Shown here in pieces: positions 9,007 to 18,772 of a DNA stretch of 64,000 nt. A program made the translations under genes and the position numbers. Where the stretch lies: assembly GCF_003173755.1 (NCBI RefSeq), contig NZ_CP029553.1:6098703-6162702 (forward strand), read 5' to 3'. Numbering within the stretch: the first letter of the stretch is position 1; every line of letters begins with the position of its first letter. Source of the DNA: Methylobacterium terrae (GTDB taxonomy: Bacteria > Pseudomonadota > Alphaproteobacteria > Rhizobiales > Beijerinckiaceae). The notes beneath the pieces are model-generated. The model searched no databases, was not told the DNA's origin, and worked only from the letters and a program-made list of their open reading frames with translations.

Positions 9007-9327
9007 ATGGACATCATGGGACTGATGAAGCAGGCCCAGGCCATGCAGCAGAAGATGGCCGACCTTCAGTCCGAGCTCGACGGCGTCCAGGTCACGGGCG
9101 CCTCGGGCGGCGGTTCCGTCTCGGTGACGATGACCGCGAAGGGCGACGTGAAGGCCCTCACCCTCGATCCCTCGCTGCTGGTGCCGGACGAGAAGGAGAT
9201 CCTCGAGGACCTCATCGTCGCGGCGCTCACCGACGCCAAGGCCAAGGCCGAGCGCGCCGCGCAGGAGCGGATGCAGGAGCTGACCAAGGGCCTGCCGCTG
9301 CCGCCCGGCATGAAGCTGCCGTTCTAG
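9007..9327 (+). CDS. ybaB: YbaB/EbfC family nucleoid-associated protein
   Basis: The 106-residue protein begins MDIMGLMKQAQAMQQKMADL, the coiled-coil tweezer arm typical of this family, followed by the central beta region (GGGSVSVTMTAKGDVKALTLDPSLL) and a C-terminal helix ending in LTKGLPLPPGMKLPF. YbaB forms dimers that bind DNA and is thought to influence nucleoid organisation. It lies 64 bases after dnaX; ybaB between dnaX and recR is a widely conserved order, although here repeat copy B separates ybaB from recR. Confidence 0.95.
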   Translation: MDIMGLMKQAQAMQQKMADLQSELDGVQVTGASGGGSVSVTMTAKGDVKALTLDPSLLVPDEKEILEDLIVAALTDAKAKAERAAQERMQELTKGLPLPPGMKLPF

Positions 9328-9376
9328 CTTTCTGCTAGTCGACCCGGAGTTTCGCACGCCGGATCGTGCGCATTCT

Positions 9377-9584
9377 CCTCTCTCCGCGGGTGGGGAGAGG
9401 GCTGTGTCCCCGTCCAGGGGACGCAGCAAGGCGACAGCCGAGGGTGAGGGGGAGGCGCCGAATGATGCACTTCCGGAAACACCCCCTCACCCTCGCTCCG
9501 GCTTCGCCTGCGCTAGCCATGTCCCCTGAACGGTGGTGGGATCTTCGATCCCCAGGCCCTCTCCCCGCCCGCGGGGAGAGGGGA
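9377..9584. repeat. Palindromic intergenic repeat, copy B
   Basis: This element has the same plan as 5454-5650: outer arms cctctctccgcgggtgggga and cgcccgcggggagagggg, inner arms cgagggtgaggggg and ccccctcaccctcgct, with ctccggcttcgcct retained beside the inner right arm. The central sequence differs from copy A. It sits between ybaB and recR in the same transcription direction, so a transcript through both genes would contain a long hairpin. Confidence 0.75.
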
Positions 9585-9637
9585 AGGTCCGTGCCTCCGC
9601 GTCCTGCGTACCGCACACCACGAAGGTCCCAAACCCC

Positions 9638-10243
9638 ATGCCCCAGGCCGTCGCGGGTCCGGAGATCGAGCGGCTGATCCAGCTCCTGGCCCGCATGCCC
9701 GGCCTCGGGCCGCGCTCGGCCCGCCGGGCCGCCCTCCAGCTCATCAAGAAGCGCGAGACGCTGCTGGCGCCGCTCGCCGACGCCATGCGGGTCGCCGCCG
9801 ACCGGATCGTGGTCTGCCACGAATGCGGCAACGTCGACACGCAGGATCCCTGCACGATCTGCCGCGACCAGAGCCGCGACCCCTCGATGCTGGTGGTGGT
9901 CGAGGACGTGTCGGACCTCTGGGCGCTGGAGCGCTCCGGCGCCGTGACGGCGCGCTACCACGTGCTCGGCGGCGTGCTCTCGGCCCTCGACGGGGTGCGG
10001 CCGGAGAACCTGAACCTCGGCCGCCTGGTCGAGCGGGTGAGCGCCCCCGAGATGCGCGAGGTGATCCTGGCGCTCAACGCCACCGTCGACGGCCAGACCA
10101 CCGCCCACTACGTCACCGAACTCCTCACCCACCTGCCGATCAAGGTGACGCGGCTGGCCCACGGCGTGCCGGTCGGCGGCGAGCTCGACTACCTCGACGA
10201 GGGCACGCTCTCGGCGGCGATCCGGCAGCGCACCGCGTTCTAG
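9638..10243 (+). CDS. recR: Recombination mediator RecR
   Basis: The 201-residue length matches the family. The N-terminal helix-hairpin-helix region reads [18 protein letters not shown], the zinc module has C-x2-C (CHEC) and C-x2-C (CTIC), and a Toprim domain follows ([19 protein letters not shown] and [18 protein letters not shown]). RecR acts with RecO and RecF to load RecA on gapped DNA. The ATG at 9638 was chosen because upstream in-frame codons lie inside the palindromic repeat. It is separated from def by about 100 bases. Confidence 0.96.
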   Translation: MPQAVAGPEIERLIQLLARMPGLGPRSARRAALQLIKKRETLLAPLADAMRVAADRIVVCHECGNVDTQDPCTICRDQSRDPSMLVVVEDVSDLWALERSGAVTARYHVLGGVLSALDGVRPENLNLGRLVERVSAPEMREVILALNATVDGQTTAHYVTELLTHLPIKVTRLAHGVPVGGELDYLDEGTLSAAIRQRTAF

Positions 10244-10349
10244 CGGCGCTGCACCAACGGGTTTGACCCGGGGAGCGCGAAACCTTATCTCCCGGACACT
10301 TGCGGGCGTCGCAGCGGCGCCCGGTTCCCCGACCCTTGCTGGCGCCCGA

Positions 10350-10865
10350 ATGAGCATCCGTCCCCTCGTCATCCTGCCGGACGCGCGCCTGCGCGAGATC
10401 TCGGCGCCGGTCGGCACGATCACCGGCGACGTGCGGAAGCTCGCGGCCGACATGCTCGAGACGATGTACGACGCCCCCGGCGTCGGCCTCGCCGGCATCC
10501 AGATCGGCGAGCCGGTGCGCATCGTCACCATCGACACCTCGAAGGAGAAGGAGGAGCGCCGTCCCCTCGTGCTCCTCGACCCCGAGATCGTCTGGACCTC
10601 GGAGGAGACCCGGCCCTACGAGGAGGGCTGCCTGTCGATCCCCGAATACTACGCCGAGGTGATCCGGCCCGACCGGGTGCGGGTGCGCTTCCGCACCCTC
10701 GACGGCGAGACCGTGGAGCAGGAGGCCGACGGCCTGCTCGCCACCTGCCTCCAGCACGAGATCGACCACCTCAACGGCGTGCTGTTCATCGACCACCTGT
10801 CGAAGCTCAAGCGCGACCGGGTGATGAAGAAGTTCGCCAAGGCGGCCAAGCGCGAAGCCGCGTAA
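10350..10865 (+). CDS. def: Peptide deformylase
   Basis: The 171-residue enzyme removes the formyl group from nascent N-terminal methionine. All three class motifs are present: [10 protein letters not shown] (motif 1, with Gly in place of the common Ala), EGCLSIP (motif 2, metal-binding Cys) and QHEIDHLNG (motif 3, HExxH-type metal ligands). The ATG gives the canonical start [15 protein letters not shown]. It is one base from fmt, which is followed with a one-base overlap by truA, forming a def-fmt-truA operon that couples formylation and deformylation of initiator methionine. Confidence 0.96.
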   Translation: MSIRPLVILPDARLREISAPVGTITGDVRKLAADMLETMYDAPGVGLAGIQIGEPVRIVTIDTSKEKEERRPLVLLDPEIVWTSEETRPYEEGCLSIPEYYAEVIRPDRVRVRFRTLDGETVEQEADGLLATCLQHEIDHLNGVLFIDHLSKLKRDRVMKKFAKAAKREAA

Positions 10866-10866
10866 G

Positions 10867-11799
10867 ATGCCGCTCAGGGTCGTGTTCATGGGCACCCCGG
10901 ATTTCGCGGTGCCGACGCTGGCCGAGATCGTCGGCGGCGGCCACGAGGTCGTGGCGGTCTATACCCGCGCGCCGGCGCCCGCCGGACGCGGCATGGCCCT
11001 GCGGCCCTCGCCGGTCCAGGCGCTGGCGGAGAAGTTCGGGCTCCCCGTCCTGACGCCGACGACGCTCCGCACGCAAGAAGCCGCCGAGGCGTTTCGCGCC
11101 CACGAGGCCGACGTGGCGGTGGTGGTCGCCTACGGCATGATCCTGCCGCCCGCGATCCTCGACGCGCCTTCCCTCGGCTGCCTCAACCTGCACGCCTCCC
11201 TGCTGCCGCGCTGGCGCGGCGCGGCGCCGATCCAGCGCGCCGTGATGGCGGGCGACGAGGAGACCGGCGTCGCGGTGATGCGGATGGAGCCGGGCCTCGA
11301 TACCGGCCCGGTCGGCATGGTCGAGCGGGTGGGCATCACCCCCGACATGAGCGCCGGCGAGCTGCACGACCGGCTGATGCCGCTCGGCGCCGACCTGATG
11401 GCCCGGGCGCTCGGCGCGCTGGAGCGCGGCAACCTGCAGTTCCGGGCGCAAGGCTCCGAGGGCGTCGCCTACGCCCACAAGATCACCAACGAGGAGGCGC
11501 GGCTCGACTGGTCGGAAGGCGCCGAGACCCTCCACGACCAGGTGCGCGGCCTGTCGCCGTTCCCGGGCGCCTACCTGATGGCCGATCTCGGCCGCGGGCC
11601 GGAGCGGGTGAAGGTGCTGCGCGCCCGCCTCGCGGAAGGAACGGGCGAGCCCGGCACGCTGCTGGACGAGGCCGGCACGGTCGCCTGCGGCGAGGGCGCC
11701 CTGCGCCTCGTCACCGTCCAGCCCGCCGGCAAGGGCGCGATGCCGTTCGAGGATTTCGCCCGCGGCCGCCGGCTCGCGCCGGGCGCCCGCCTCGCCTGA
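10867..11799 (+). CDS. fmt: Methionyl-tRNA formyltransferase
   Basis: The 310-residue protein has the N-terminal formyltransferase domain with [14 protein letters not shown], the active-site stretch [20 protein letters not shown] (Asn and His) and the catalytic Asp in PGLDTGP. The C-terminal OB-like tRNA-binding domain contains [11 protein letters not shown]. It formylates Met-tRNA for translation initiation. The gene overlaps truA by one base (TGATG) and follows def, so the three are probably co-transcribed. Confidence 0.96.
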   Translation: MPLRVVFMGTPDFAVPTLAEIVGGGHEVVAVYTRAPAPAGRGMALRPSPVQALAEKFGLPVLTPTTLRTQEAAEAFRAHEADVAVVVAYGMILPPAILDAPSLGCLNLHASLLPRWRGAAPIQRAVMAGDEETGVAVMRMEPGLDTGPVGMVERVGITPDMSAGELHDRLMPLGADLMARALGALERGNLQFRAQGSEGVAYAHKITNEEARLDWSEGAETLHDQVRGLSPFPGAYLMADLGRGPERVKVLRARLAEGTGEPGTLLDEAGTVACGEGALRLVTVQPAGKGAMPFEDFARGRRLAPGARLA

Positions 11800-12551
11800 T
11801 GCCCCGCTACAAGCTCGTCGTCGAGTATGACGGCACCGCCTTCGCGGGCTGGCAGCGCCAGGCCGCCGACCGCTCGGTGCAGCAGGCGCTGGAGGAGGCG
11901 ATCGCCCGCTTCGTCGGCGGGCCGGTGCGGGTCTACTGCGCCGGGCGCACCGACGCGGGCGTGCACGCGACGCACCAGGTCGTCCATCTCGACCTCGACA
12001 AGCCGTGGCGCACCGACACCGTGCGCGACGCCGCCAACGCCCATCTCCGCCCGGAGCCGGTCGCGGTGATCTCGGCCGCCGAAGCGAGCCCGGATTTCGA
12101 CGCCCGCCACTCGGCGATCAAGCGCCATTACCGCTACCGCATCCTCAACCGCCGCGCACCCACGGCGCTCACCCGCGGCTTCGTCTGGCACGTGCCCTGG
12201 GCGCTCGATGCCGCCCTCATGCAGGAGGCGGCGCAGCTGATGCTCGGGCGGCACGACTTCTCGGCCTTCCGGGCGGCGGAGTGCCAGGCCAACAGCCCGG
12301 TCCGCACCCTCGACCGACTCGACGTCTCGCGCGACGGCGAAGAGATCGTCGTCGTCACCGCGGCGCGCTCGTTCCTGCACCATCAGGTCCGCGGCATGGT
12401 CGGTACCCTGATGCTCGCCGGCGGCGGCCGGCTGACGCCGCAGGGCGTGCGCGACGTGCTCGACTCCCGCGACCGCACCCGCTGCGGGCCGCTGGCCCCC
12501 TCGGGCGGGCTGACGCTGATCGGGGTGGATTATCCGGCGGAGTTCGGCTGA
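11799..12551 (+). CDS. truA: tRNA pseudouridine(38-40) synthase
   Basis: The 250-residue protein begins [21 protein letters not shown] and carries the catalytic aspartate motif GRTDAGVHATHQV. Later family segments include RHYRYRI, GRHDFSAFRA and FLHHQVRGMVGTL. It isomerises uridines at positions 38-40 in the anticodon arm. The start codon overlaps the fmt stop (TGATG), which suggests translational coupling. Confidence 0.96.
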   Translation: MPRYKLVVEYDGTAFAGWQRQAADRSVQQALEEAIARFVGGPVRVYCAGRTDAGVHATHQVVHLDLDKPWRTDTVRDAANAHLRPEPVAVISAAEASPDFDARHSAIKRHYRYRILNRRAPTALTRGFVWHVPWALDAALMQEAAQLMLGRHDFSAFRAAECQANSPVRTLDRLDVSRDGEEIVVVTAARSFLHHQVRGMVGTLMLAGGGRLTPQGVRDVLDSRDRTRCGPLAPSGGLTLIGVDYPAEFG

Positions 12552-12627
12552 CGCTGCGTCATCGAGACGGTTGGCCGATTCGAGCGTTTCTGGCATCGTG
12601 AGCATCGCCGCAGCCGAGCCGCCGACA

Positions 12628-13152
12628 ATGACCGCCGTCGCCTTCGACACTTACGCCATGGTCCGCCGGCTCAAGGCGTCCGGTCTCTCGGAGGATCAAG
12701 CCGAGGCGATCACGGGAGCGCTGAAGGACGGGCGCGACTCGGATCTGGCTTCGCTGGCAACCAAGGCGGACCTGCGCGAGAGCGAGGTCGCGCTGCGGGC
12801 GGATCTGCGGGAGGTCGAGACCTCGCTGAAGTCGGATCTGCGAGGGACCGAGACCTCGCTGAAGTCGGATCTGCGGGAGGTCGAGACCTCGCTGAGGTCG
12901 GATCTGCGAGAGACCGAGGCCTCGCTGAAGTTGGATCTGCGAGAGACCGAGATTCGCCTGGAAGCGAAAATCGTCGATCTCTCCCAGAAAGTAGCGGACC
13001 TGTCCCATCGGACGGATCTCGGTCTGGCGGCGGGCCGAGCCGATATGAGACTTCTCGAGCAGCGGATGATCGTGAAGCTCGGCACGTTGGCCGCGGCGGG
13101 AGTCGGCATTCTGATCGCGGCCATCCGCTACTTGCCGCATGCCGGGCCTTGA
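12628..13152 (+). CDS. CCDC90/DUF1640-like coiled-coil protein with C-terminal membrane anchor
   Basis: From the ATG chosen, the protein has 174 residues. The N-terminal FDTYAMVRRLKASGLSEDQ resembles the conserved head of the DUF1640/CCDC90 family, whose eukaryotic members sit in mitochondria. Residues 48-113 are six consecutive 11-residue repeats (type DLREVETSLKS), followed by more coiled coil and a single hydrophobic segment near the C-terminus (LGTLAAAGVGILIAAIRYL), so it should be membrane-anchored with a long helical rod. The frame is open 19 codons further upstream, but the MTAVAFDTYAM start matches the family head. Function is unknown. Confidence 0.75.
   Translation: MTAVAFDTYAMVRRLKASGLSEDQAEAITGALKDGRDSDLASLATKADLRESEVALRADLREVETSLKSDLRGTETSLKSDLREVETSLRSDLRETEASLKLDLRETEIRLEAKIVDLSQKVADLSHRTDLGLAAGRADMRLLEQRMIVKLGTLAAAGVGILIAAIRYLPHAGP
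12769..12966 (+). repeat. Six tandem 33-base repeats encoding hendecads
   Basis: Six in-frame 33-base units encode DLRESEVALRA, DLREVETSLKS, DLRGTETSLKS, DLREVETSLRS, DLRETEASLKL and DLRETEIRLEA. Units 2-4 are almost identical at DNA level, which suggests recent copy-number change; the outer units have diverged. An 11-residue period fits a right-handed or straight coiled coil. Confidence 0.85.
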
Positions 13153-13175
13153 GCGCCGATGTCGCGAAGGCTCAG

Positions 13176-13745
13176 TCAAACCAGCGCGTGCGCCCCACCG
13201 GCCATGCCGATGATGAGCCCGAAGCAGGCGAGCGTCACGAGCGCCGCAGCGGGCCCCGGCAGGCCGAGGATCGCCCGGGCGGCGCGGCCGTGCAGCCACA
13301 GCATCACCACCAGGAAGGCGGCGGCCTCGATCGCCGCGAGGCCCGGCGTGGCGAGGCCGAGGAGGAGCAGGCAGCCGGGCAGCGTCAGCGCCACGAGGCC
13401 CGCCGCCAGGAGCCAGTTGGTCACGACCACGAAGGGCACGTAGGCCCGGGTCCGGTCGAGGCGGCGCAGGATCGCGATCATCGCCAGCGGCACGGGCAGG
13501 AACGCCGCCGCGAGCCCGGCCAGCACCGCCGCGGTGACGTGGTCGAGCTGGAACGGTGCCGCACCGGCCCCGCGCTCCAGGGTGAGCGCCACCGTGACCG
13601 CCGGCGCCGTCAGCCACACCGCCCCGAAGGAGCGCCAGAAGCCCCGCTCGCTCACGTCGAAATGGCGCAGCGCATCCGGCCGGCGCCCGATCAGGCCGGC
13701 AGCGCCGCGCAGGGAGCGGGTCACCTCGTCGGCGCTCACGAACAT
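13176..13745 (-). CDS. Hypothetical integral membrane protein
   Basis: From the ATG at 13745 the protein has 189 residues. A soluble N-terminal segment of about 40 residues (MFVSADEVTRSLRGAAGL) is followed by about five hydrophobic segments, including AVWLTAPAVTVALTL, AVLAGLAAAFLPVPLAMIAIL and GLVALTLPGCLLLLGLATPG. I do not recognise a named family. It lies 53 bases downstream of dapE on the same strand and may be co-transcribed, but that says little about function. Confidence 0.65.
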   Translation of the reverse strand: MFVSADEVTRSLRGAAGLIGRRPDALRHFDVSERGFWRSFGAVWLTAPAVTVALTLERGAGAAPFQLDHVTAAVLAGLAAAFLPVPLAMIAILRRLDRTRAYVPFVVVTNWLLAAGLVALTLPGCLLLLGLATPGLAAIEAAAFLVVMLWLHGRAARAILGLPGPAAALVTLACFGLIIGMAGGAHALV

Positions 13746-13798
13746 CGGCGGCCTCCCGGGAAACGAGGCCGCCAGATTCAACTTTCGTCTAATGCCGG

Positions 13799-15001
13799 TC
13801 AAGCCCGACGGTGAGTCGCGGGCGCGTCGGGAAAATACGCGTCCAGCACCCGCCCGTAGATCGCCGCCAGCCGGTCGAGATCGGCCAAAGCCACCCGCTC
13901 GTCGACCTGGTGCATCGTCCGGCCGACGAGGCCGAACTCGATCACCGGGCAGGCATCCTTGATGAAGCGGGCATCCGAGGTGCCGCCGGTGGTCGAGAGG
14001 GCGGGACGGCGGCCGGTCTCGGCCTCGATCGCATCCGCCACCTGCTCCACGAAGGCGTCGGGCGCGGTCAGGAAGGCGACGGAGTTGGTCGGGCGCACGT
14101 CGAGGCTGTAGCGCACCGTGTTGCCGGCGGCCGCGGCGAGGCGGCGTTCCAGCTCGGCGGCCAGGGTCCCGGGCGTCCAGAGGTCGTTGAAGCGGATGTT
14201 GAAGGTCGCCCGCGCCTCGGCCGGGATCACGTTGGTCGCCGGATTGCCGACATCCATCGTGGTGAATTCGAGGTTCGAGGCGTCGAAATGCGCCGTGCCG
14301 GCATCGAGCGGTTCGGCGAGGAGCCCTTGGGCGAGGCGCAGGAGGCCGGGGATCGGGTTCTCGGCCCGGTGCGGATAGGCGACGTGGCCCTGCACGCCGT
14401 GCACGGTCAGGTTCGCCGTGAGCGAGCCGCGCCGGCCGATCTTGATCATCTCGCCGAGGGTATCGGGGTTGGTCGGCTCGCCGAGCAGGCAGTGGCTGAA
14501 CCGCTCGCCGCGGGCCCGTGCCCAGTCGAGGAGCTTGACGGTGCCGTTCACCGCCGGTCCCTCCTCGTCGCCGGTGATCAGGAACGCGATGGCGCCCCCG
14601 AAATCGGGCCCGCGCCGCTCCAGGAAGGCCAGCACCGCCGCGAGCATGCAGGCGATGCCGCCCTTCATGTCGACGGCGCCGCGCCCGAACAGCTCGTCCC
14701 CCTCGACCGCCCCGCCGAACGGGTCGTGGCGCCAAGCCGCCGCGTCGCCCGGCGGCACCACGTCGGTGTGTCCGGCAAAGAGCAGGCAGGGCCCCTCGCC
14801 GATGCGGGCATAGAGGTTCTCGACGTCCGGCGTGCCCGCGTCCGAGAAGACCGGCCGCTCCACCGCGAAGCCGGCTCGGGCCAGGATCCCCGCCAGGTAG
14901 GCGAGCGCCCCGCCCTCGCTCGGCGTCACGGACGGGCAGCGGATCAGCCCCTGGGCCAGAGACAGCGGCGTAGGGGACGGGGGGGAGTGCAGGTCGGTCA
15001 C
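13799..15001 (-). CDS. dapE: Succinyl-diaminopimelate desuccinylase
   Basis: The 400-residue M20-type zinc enzyme hydrolyses N-succinyl-LL-diaminopimelate on the route to meso-diaminopimelate and lysine. Diagnostic motifs are [45 protein letters not shown] and the late MHQVDER. The first two and the EE pair supply metal ligands and the catalytic base. The spacing separates it from the glutamate-carboxypeptidase-like M20 gene at 1200-2336. A membrane-protein gene follows on the same strand. Confidence 0.95.
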   Translation of the reverse strand: MTDLHSPPSPTPLSLAQGLIRCPSVTPSEGGALAYLAGILARAGFAVERPVFSDAGTPDVENLYARIGEGPCLLFAGHTDVVPPGDAAAWRHDPFGGAVEGDELFGRGAVDMKGGIACMLAAVLAFLERRGPDFGGAIAFLITGDEEGPAVNGTVKLLDWARARGERFSHCLLGEPTNPDTLGEMIKIGRRGSLTANLTVHGVQGHVAYPHRAENPIPGLLRLAQGLLAEPLDAGTAHFDASNLEFTTMDVGNPATNVIPAEARATFNIRFNDLWTPGTLAAELERRLAAAAGNTVRYSLDVRPTNSVAFLTAPDAFVEQVADAIEAETGRRPALSTTGGTSDARFIKDACPVIEFGLVGRTMHQVDERVALADLDRLAAIYGRVLDAYFPDAPATHRRA

Positions 15002-15135
15002 GGGTCAGCCGGAGGTTCGAGCAGGGGTTCGAAGGACATGTCGGTCGCCGCGAGGCGTAGCGCCGAACGGCGCGGATGAGAACCGCCGCCGTCGAGGCCC
15101 TTTCCCGGGGCGTGCGTCTCGCCTACCTGTGCCGG

Positions 15136-15915
15136 ATGACCGCGCTCAGCCCCGACGAGATCGAACGCTACGCCCGCCACATCGTGCTGCGGGAGGTCGG
15201 CGGCCCAGGTCAGGTCCGCCTCAAGGCGGCGCGGGTGCTGGTGATCGGGGCCGGCGGCCTCGGCGCTCCGCTGATCCAGTACCTGGCGGCGGCCGGGATC
15301 GGCACGATCGGCATCGTCGACGACGACACCGTCTCGCTCTCGAACCTGCAGCGCCAGGTGATCCACGGCACCCCCGATCTCGGCCGGCCGAAGGTCGAGA
15401 GCGCGGCGGACGCCGTGGCCCGGCTCAACCCGAACGTCCGGATCGAGGCCCACGCCACCCGGCTCACCCCCGAGAACGCCGAAGGGCTGATCGCACCCTA
15501 CGATCTCGTCGCCGACGGCTCGGACAATTTCTCCACCCGCTACGCCGTCTCGGATGCCTGCTACCGCGCCCGCCGGCCCCTGGTGACCGCGGCGCTCGGC
15601 CAGTTCGACGGCTCGCTCACCACGATCCGCGCCCACGAGACCGGGCCGGACGGCCGGCCGAACCCGACCTATCGCTGCCTGTTCCCGAGCCCGCCGCCCG
15701 CCGGCTCGGTGCTCCCTTGCGCCGAGGCCGGGGTGCTCGGGGCGCTCGCCGGCCTGATGGGCTCGCTGATGGCGCTGGAGGTCATCCGCGCCGTCGCCGG
15801 TTTCGGCGAGCCCCTGGTCGGCCGCCTTCTGATGGTCGATGCCCGCGGCTTGCGCTTCGAGACCCTGTCCTACGCCTGGGACCCGGGCAACCCGCTGAGC
15901 GGGACGGAGGCCTGA
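15136..15915 (+). CDS. moeB: E1-like adenylyltransferase, MoeB/ThiF/HesA family
   Basis: The 259-residue protein adenylates the C-terminus of a ubiquitin-like sulfur carrier such as MoaD or ThiS. Visible are the ATP-binding VLVIGAGGLGAPLIQYLAAAG, the adenylate-binding DDDTVSLSNLQRQVIH with the conserved Arg, and LPCAEAGVLGALAGLMGSL with its conserved Cys. The two CxxC zinc pairs of E. coli MoeB are not intact: the first is reduced to YRC and the C-terminal pair is absent. The frame could start 20 codons upstream, but MTALSPDEIERYARHIVL is the usual family N-terminus. It diverges from dapE across a 134-base gap. MoeB versus ThiF cannot be settled without the partner. Confidence 0.8.
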   Translation: MTALSPDEIERYARHIVLREVGGPGQVRLKAARVLVIGAGGLGAPLIQYLAAAGIGTIGIVDDDTVSLSNLQRQVIHGTPDLGRPKVESAADAVARLNPNVRIEAHATRLTPENAEGLIAPYDLVADGSDNFSTRYAVSDACYRARRPLVTAALGQFDGSLTTIRAHETGPDGRPNPTYRCLFPSPPPAGSVLPCAEAGVLGALAGLMGSLMALEVIRAVAGFGEPLVGRLLMVDARGLRFETLSYAWDPGNPLSGTEA

Positions 15916-15949
15916 GCGCCCGCGGGCGGAATGGAAGGACGTTGGTTCG

Positions 15950-16366
15950 ATGCGCACAGGTCTCGTCGCCGTCGCGATGCTCGCGTCCATTCCGGCCCTC
16001 GCAGGCCCGGGGGTCGAGCGGTGGTCGGCCCTGAGCAGGACCGCCATGGCGATCACGGGCGACATCGCGCTGTCGCCCGCGCGCCTTGTCGCGGCGGGCC
16101 GGACCTTTCCCCTCTCCGTCTCGGCCGACGCCCCGGCCTTCGGCACCCCGTCCGGTCCGGTGCCGGCGCGCATCCTGAAGGTGACGAAGCCGGCCGACCC
16201 CAGGCTCCTCCACGGCAACACCCTGTGCGGGAAGCCGGTGCGCTGGCTCGTCGCCTATCGCAGGGATGCCGGCCGGTCGCTGACCCTCGCCGCGTTCAGC
16301 GGCGAGGCGTTCCCGGCCGGCGAGTCCGGTCCGGACCTCTGCGGGACGTTCTCCTACTTCCGGTGA
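15950..16366 (+). CDS. Small exported protein of unknown function
   Basis: The 138-residue protein begins with a signal peptide (MRTGLVAVAMLASIPALAGP). The mature part contains two cysteines (GNTLCGKPVRW and GPDLCGTFSYFR), which could form a disulfide in the periplasm. I do not recognise a family. It lies 34 bases after the E1-like gene and may be in the same transcript; it converges with the chemoreceptor gene, whose 3' end is 12 bases away. Confidence 0.6.
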   Translation: MRTGLVAVAMLASIPALAGPGVERWSALSRTAMAITGDIALSPARLVAAGRTFPLSVSADAPAFGTPSGPVPARILKVTKPADPRLLHGNTLCGKPVRWLVAYRRDAGRSLTLAAFSGEAFPAGESGPDLCGTFSYFR

Positions 16367-16378
16367 GCCTCCCGCGCG

Positions 16379-18388
16379 TCACGCCGCCCGGATGTCGCCC
16401 AGGAAGCCGTCGACCTCCTGCTTGACGGTCAGGGACTGCGTCGCCAGGTCGGCCGCGGCCGTGAGCACCTGCGAGGCCGCGCCGCCGGTCTCGTCGGCGA
16501 GCGTCAGCACGCGGGCGACGCTCGCCGAGACGTCCTGGGTGCCGCGCGCCGCCTGGGTGGCGTTGCGGGAGATCTCCGCCGTCGCGGCGGTCTGCTCCAC
16601 CACCGTCGCCGCGATGGCGCCGCTGATCTCGTTCAGCGTCGCGATCGTGCCGCCGATCTGCCGGATGGCGGCGCTCGCCTGGGCGGTGGCGGCCTGGATC
16701 GCGCCGATCTGCCCGCCGATCTCCTCGGTCGCCCGCGCGGTCTGGCCGGCCAGTTCCTTGACCTCGGCGGCGACGACCGCGAAGCCGCGCCCCGCCTCGC
16801 CCGCCCGCGCCGCCTCGATCGTGGCGTTCAAGGCCAGCAGGTTGGTCTGGCTGGCGATCGCCGAGATCGTGGTGACGGCGGCGCCGATCTGGCTCGCGGC
16901 GGTGCCGAGGCTCGCCATGGCGGCGTCCGTGGCCTCGGCCTCGTGCGCGGCGTGGCCGGCGACCTCCCGCGAGTGCATCACCTGCCGCTCGATCTCGCCC
17001 AGCGAGGCGACCATCTCCTCCGCCGCCGCCGCGACGGTCTGGACGTTGGCGGAGGTCTCCTCCGCGGCGGCGCTGGAGGCGACCGCCTGGGCGTTGGTGC
17101 CGTCGGCGACCTGGGTCATCGAGCGGGCGGTCGCGTCGAGTTCGGAGGCGGCGGAGGTCACGATCTCGAGCGAGCCGGCGACCCGGTGCTGGAAGGTGGT
17201 GATGAGCGCGTCGACCCGGTCGGCGCGGCGCTGCCGGGCGGAGGCTTGCGCCTCCCGGTCGGCCTCGAGGGCGAGGCGCTCCACGGCGTTGCGGCGGAAG
17301 ACCTCCACGGCGCGGGCCATCTCGCCCATCTCGTCGGTGGCGTCCTGCGAGGGGATCGCGACGGCGGTCTCGCCCGCGGCCAGCCGGCTCATCGCCCGGG
17401 TCATCCCGGCGACGGGACGGGTGATGCTGCGCCCGATCAGGACCGCGAGGGCGGCGCTGAGGCCCAGGATGAGCCCGAGGAGCGCGAGCTGCACCTGCTT
17501 GGCCGTCGTCATCGTGTCGGTGCTGCGGGCGTCGATCTGCCGGACCGCCTCCTCGAGCTTGACGCGCGTGGCCGTCCCGGAGGCGGCGATGGCGTCCGCC
17601 TTGGGCTTGATGCTCTGCGCGAACAGCGCCTCGCTCTCGAGCATCGCGGCGGCCGCCGCCGTGATGTGGCGGTTGAGACGGGTCAGGGCCTCCTCGACCG
17701 TGCCGAGATCCCGCCGCTGCGCCGGGGTCAGGTTCAGGCCCTTCAGCTTCGCGATCGTCGCCTCGGCGCTGGTGAAGTGCGTGGCGGAGAGCGCCCGGGT
17801 CTTCGGATCGGTCGTCGCCAGGAAGCGCCAGTTCATGACGCGGAACAGCAGCAGGGTGCGCTCGATCTCCACCGCCTGCGCCAGCAGCGCCTCGTCGGTG
17901 CCCGACCGCAGCTGGACGACGAGGACGCCCGAGGCCTTGGTCAGGTCGTCGCCGGAGGTGTAGACGCCGGCCTTGCTCTCGCGGATCTGCGTGCCGAGCG
18001 CGATCATGCGCGGGAGCTCCGCGGCGAGGCGGCCGGCCTGCCGGCCCAGGTCGGCGTAGAGGGCGCGCCTCTCCTCGGTCATGGCCCGCTGGGCGAGGCC
18101 GTCGGCCAGCGGGCCGATCTCCGCCAGGCTGGACTGCATTCCGGCCTCCGCCTCCGGGGTCTGCATCGTCCGGTACTTGATGGCCTGCATCGTGAAACGG
18201 TCGATCAGGCCGTTGAGCGACAGCAATTCACGGGCCGCCTGCTCGATCCGTCCCTTGGCCCGATACGCCTCGTCGAGACTGCCGAGCTGCCGATACGAGA
18301 ATCCACCCATCACGGCGGCGAGGATCGCCAGGAGCGTGAAGCCGCCGTACAAGCGAGCGCGCATGGGGATTTGCATCGAACGATCCAT
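16379..18388 (-). CDS. Methyl-accepting chemotaxis protein
   Basis: From the ATG at 18388 the receptor has 669 residues; an in-frame TTG 15 codons upstream is less likely. Order: a first membrane segment ([22 protein letters not shown]), a helical periplasmic sensor of about 270 residues, a second membrane segment ([21 protein letters not shown]), a HAMP domain ([20 protein letters not shown]), and a cytoplasmic signalling coil with [20 protein letters not shown] and [19 protein letters not shown]. The sensor looks like an all-helical bundle, ligand unknown. It should act with CheA and CheW, which are not nearby. It ends without an obvious CheB/CheR-binding pentapeptide. Confidence 0.9.
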   Translation of the reverse strand: MDRSMQIPMRARLYGGFTLLAILAAVMGGFSYRQLGSLDEAYRAKGRIEQAARELLSLNGLIDRFTMQAIKYRTMQTPEAEAGMQSSLAEIGPLADGLAQRAMTEERRALYADLGRQAGRLAAELPRMIALGTQIRESKAGVYTSGDDLTKASGVLVVQLRSGTDEALLAQAVEIERTLLLFRVMNWRFLATTDPKTRALSATHFTSAEATIAKLKGLNLTPAQRRDLGTVEEALTRLNRHITAAAAAMLESEALFAQSIKPKADAIAASGTATRVKLEEAVRQIDARSTDTMTTAKQVQLALLGLILGLSAALAVLIGRSITRPVAGMTRAMSRLAAGETAVAIPSQDATDEMGEMARAVEVFRRNAVERLALEADREAQASARQRRADRVDALITTFQHRVAGSLEIVTSAASELDATARSMTQVADGTNAQAVASSAAAEETSANVQTVAAAAEEMVASLGEIERQVMHSREVAGHAAHEAEATDAAMASLGTAASQIGAAVTTISAIASQTNLLALNATIEAARAGEAGRGFAVVAAEVKELAGQTARATEEIGGQIGAIQAATAQASAAIRQIGGTIATLNEISGAIAATVVEQTAATAEISRNATQAARGTQDVSASVARVLTLADETGGAASQVLTAAADLATQSLTVKQEVDGFLGDIRAA

Positions 18389-18772
18389 GACCCGAGGATT
18401 CCTGGGATGGAACCTTGCGTCAGTTTCTGACAAGTTTTCGTAAATTCCCGAGAGTTTTCGAGAAGGAATATTGTCTCATGTGAAGCAAAATGATCGTGCT
18501 TGATCGGTGGCACCCGGCCCGAACGCCGTGCGGCGGAGCCGGAATCGAGCACGCCGAGGGCGTTCGCGGCCTCGCGAGGACTCGGGCGATGGGCGTCTCG
18601 CCGGTGGGCCGATCGGGCGGGCCCGCGCTTGGCGACCGGGTCGGAGATGCCGTCGACCGGTTCCCGGGCGGCAGCCGCGACCCGGTCCGCCCCGCACCGC
18701 GGGGTCGCTCCCCCTCCATGCGGCCGACGGCCGTGCGGACGGTCCCGCGACGGCCCGGACCGGCGCGCGATC
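18389..18772. other. Intergenic region upstream of chemoreceptor
   Basis: About 380 bases lie between the chemoreceptor start and the 3' end of the disrupted DUF1186 gene; both read leftwards. The first 100 bases are clearly AT-richer and include the palindrome gtcagtttctgac at 18419-18431, a plausible promoter or operator area for the receptor. I could not assign -35 and -10 boxes with confidence. The remainder is GC-rich and shows no gene. Confidence 0.4.
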
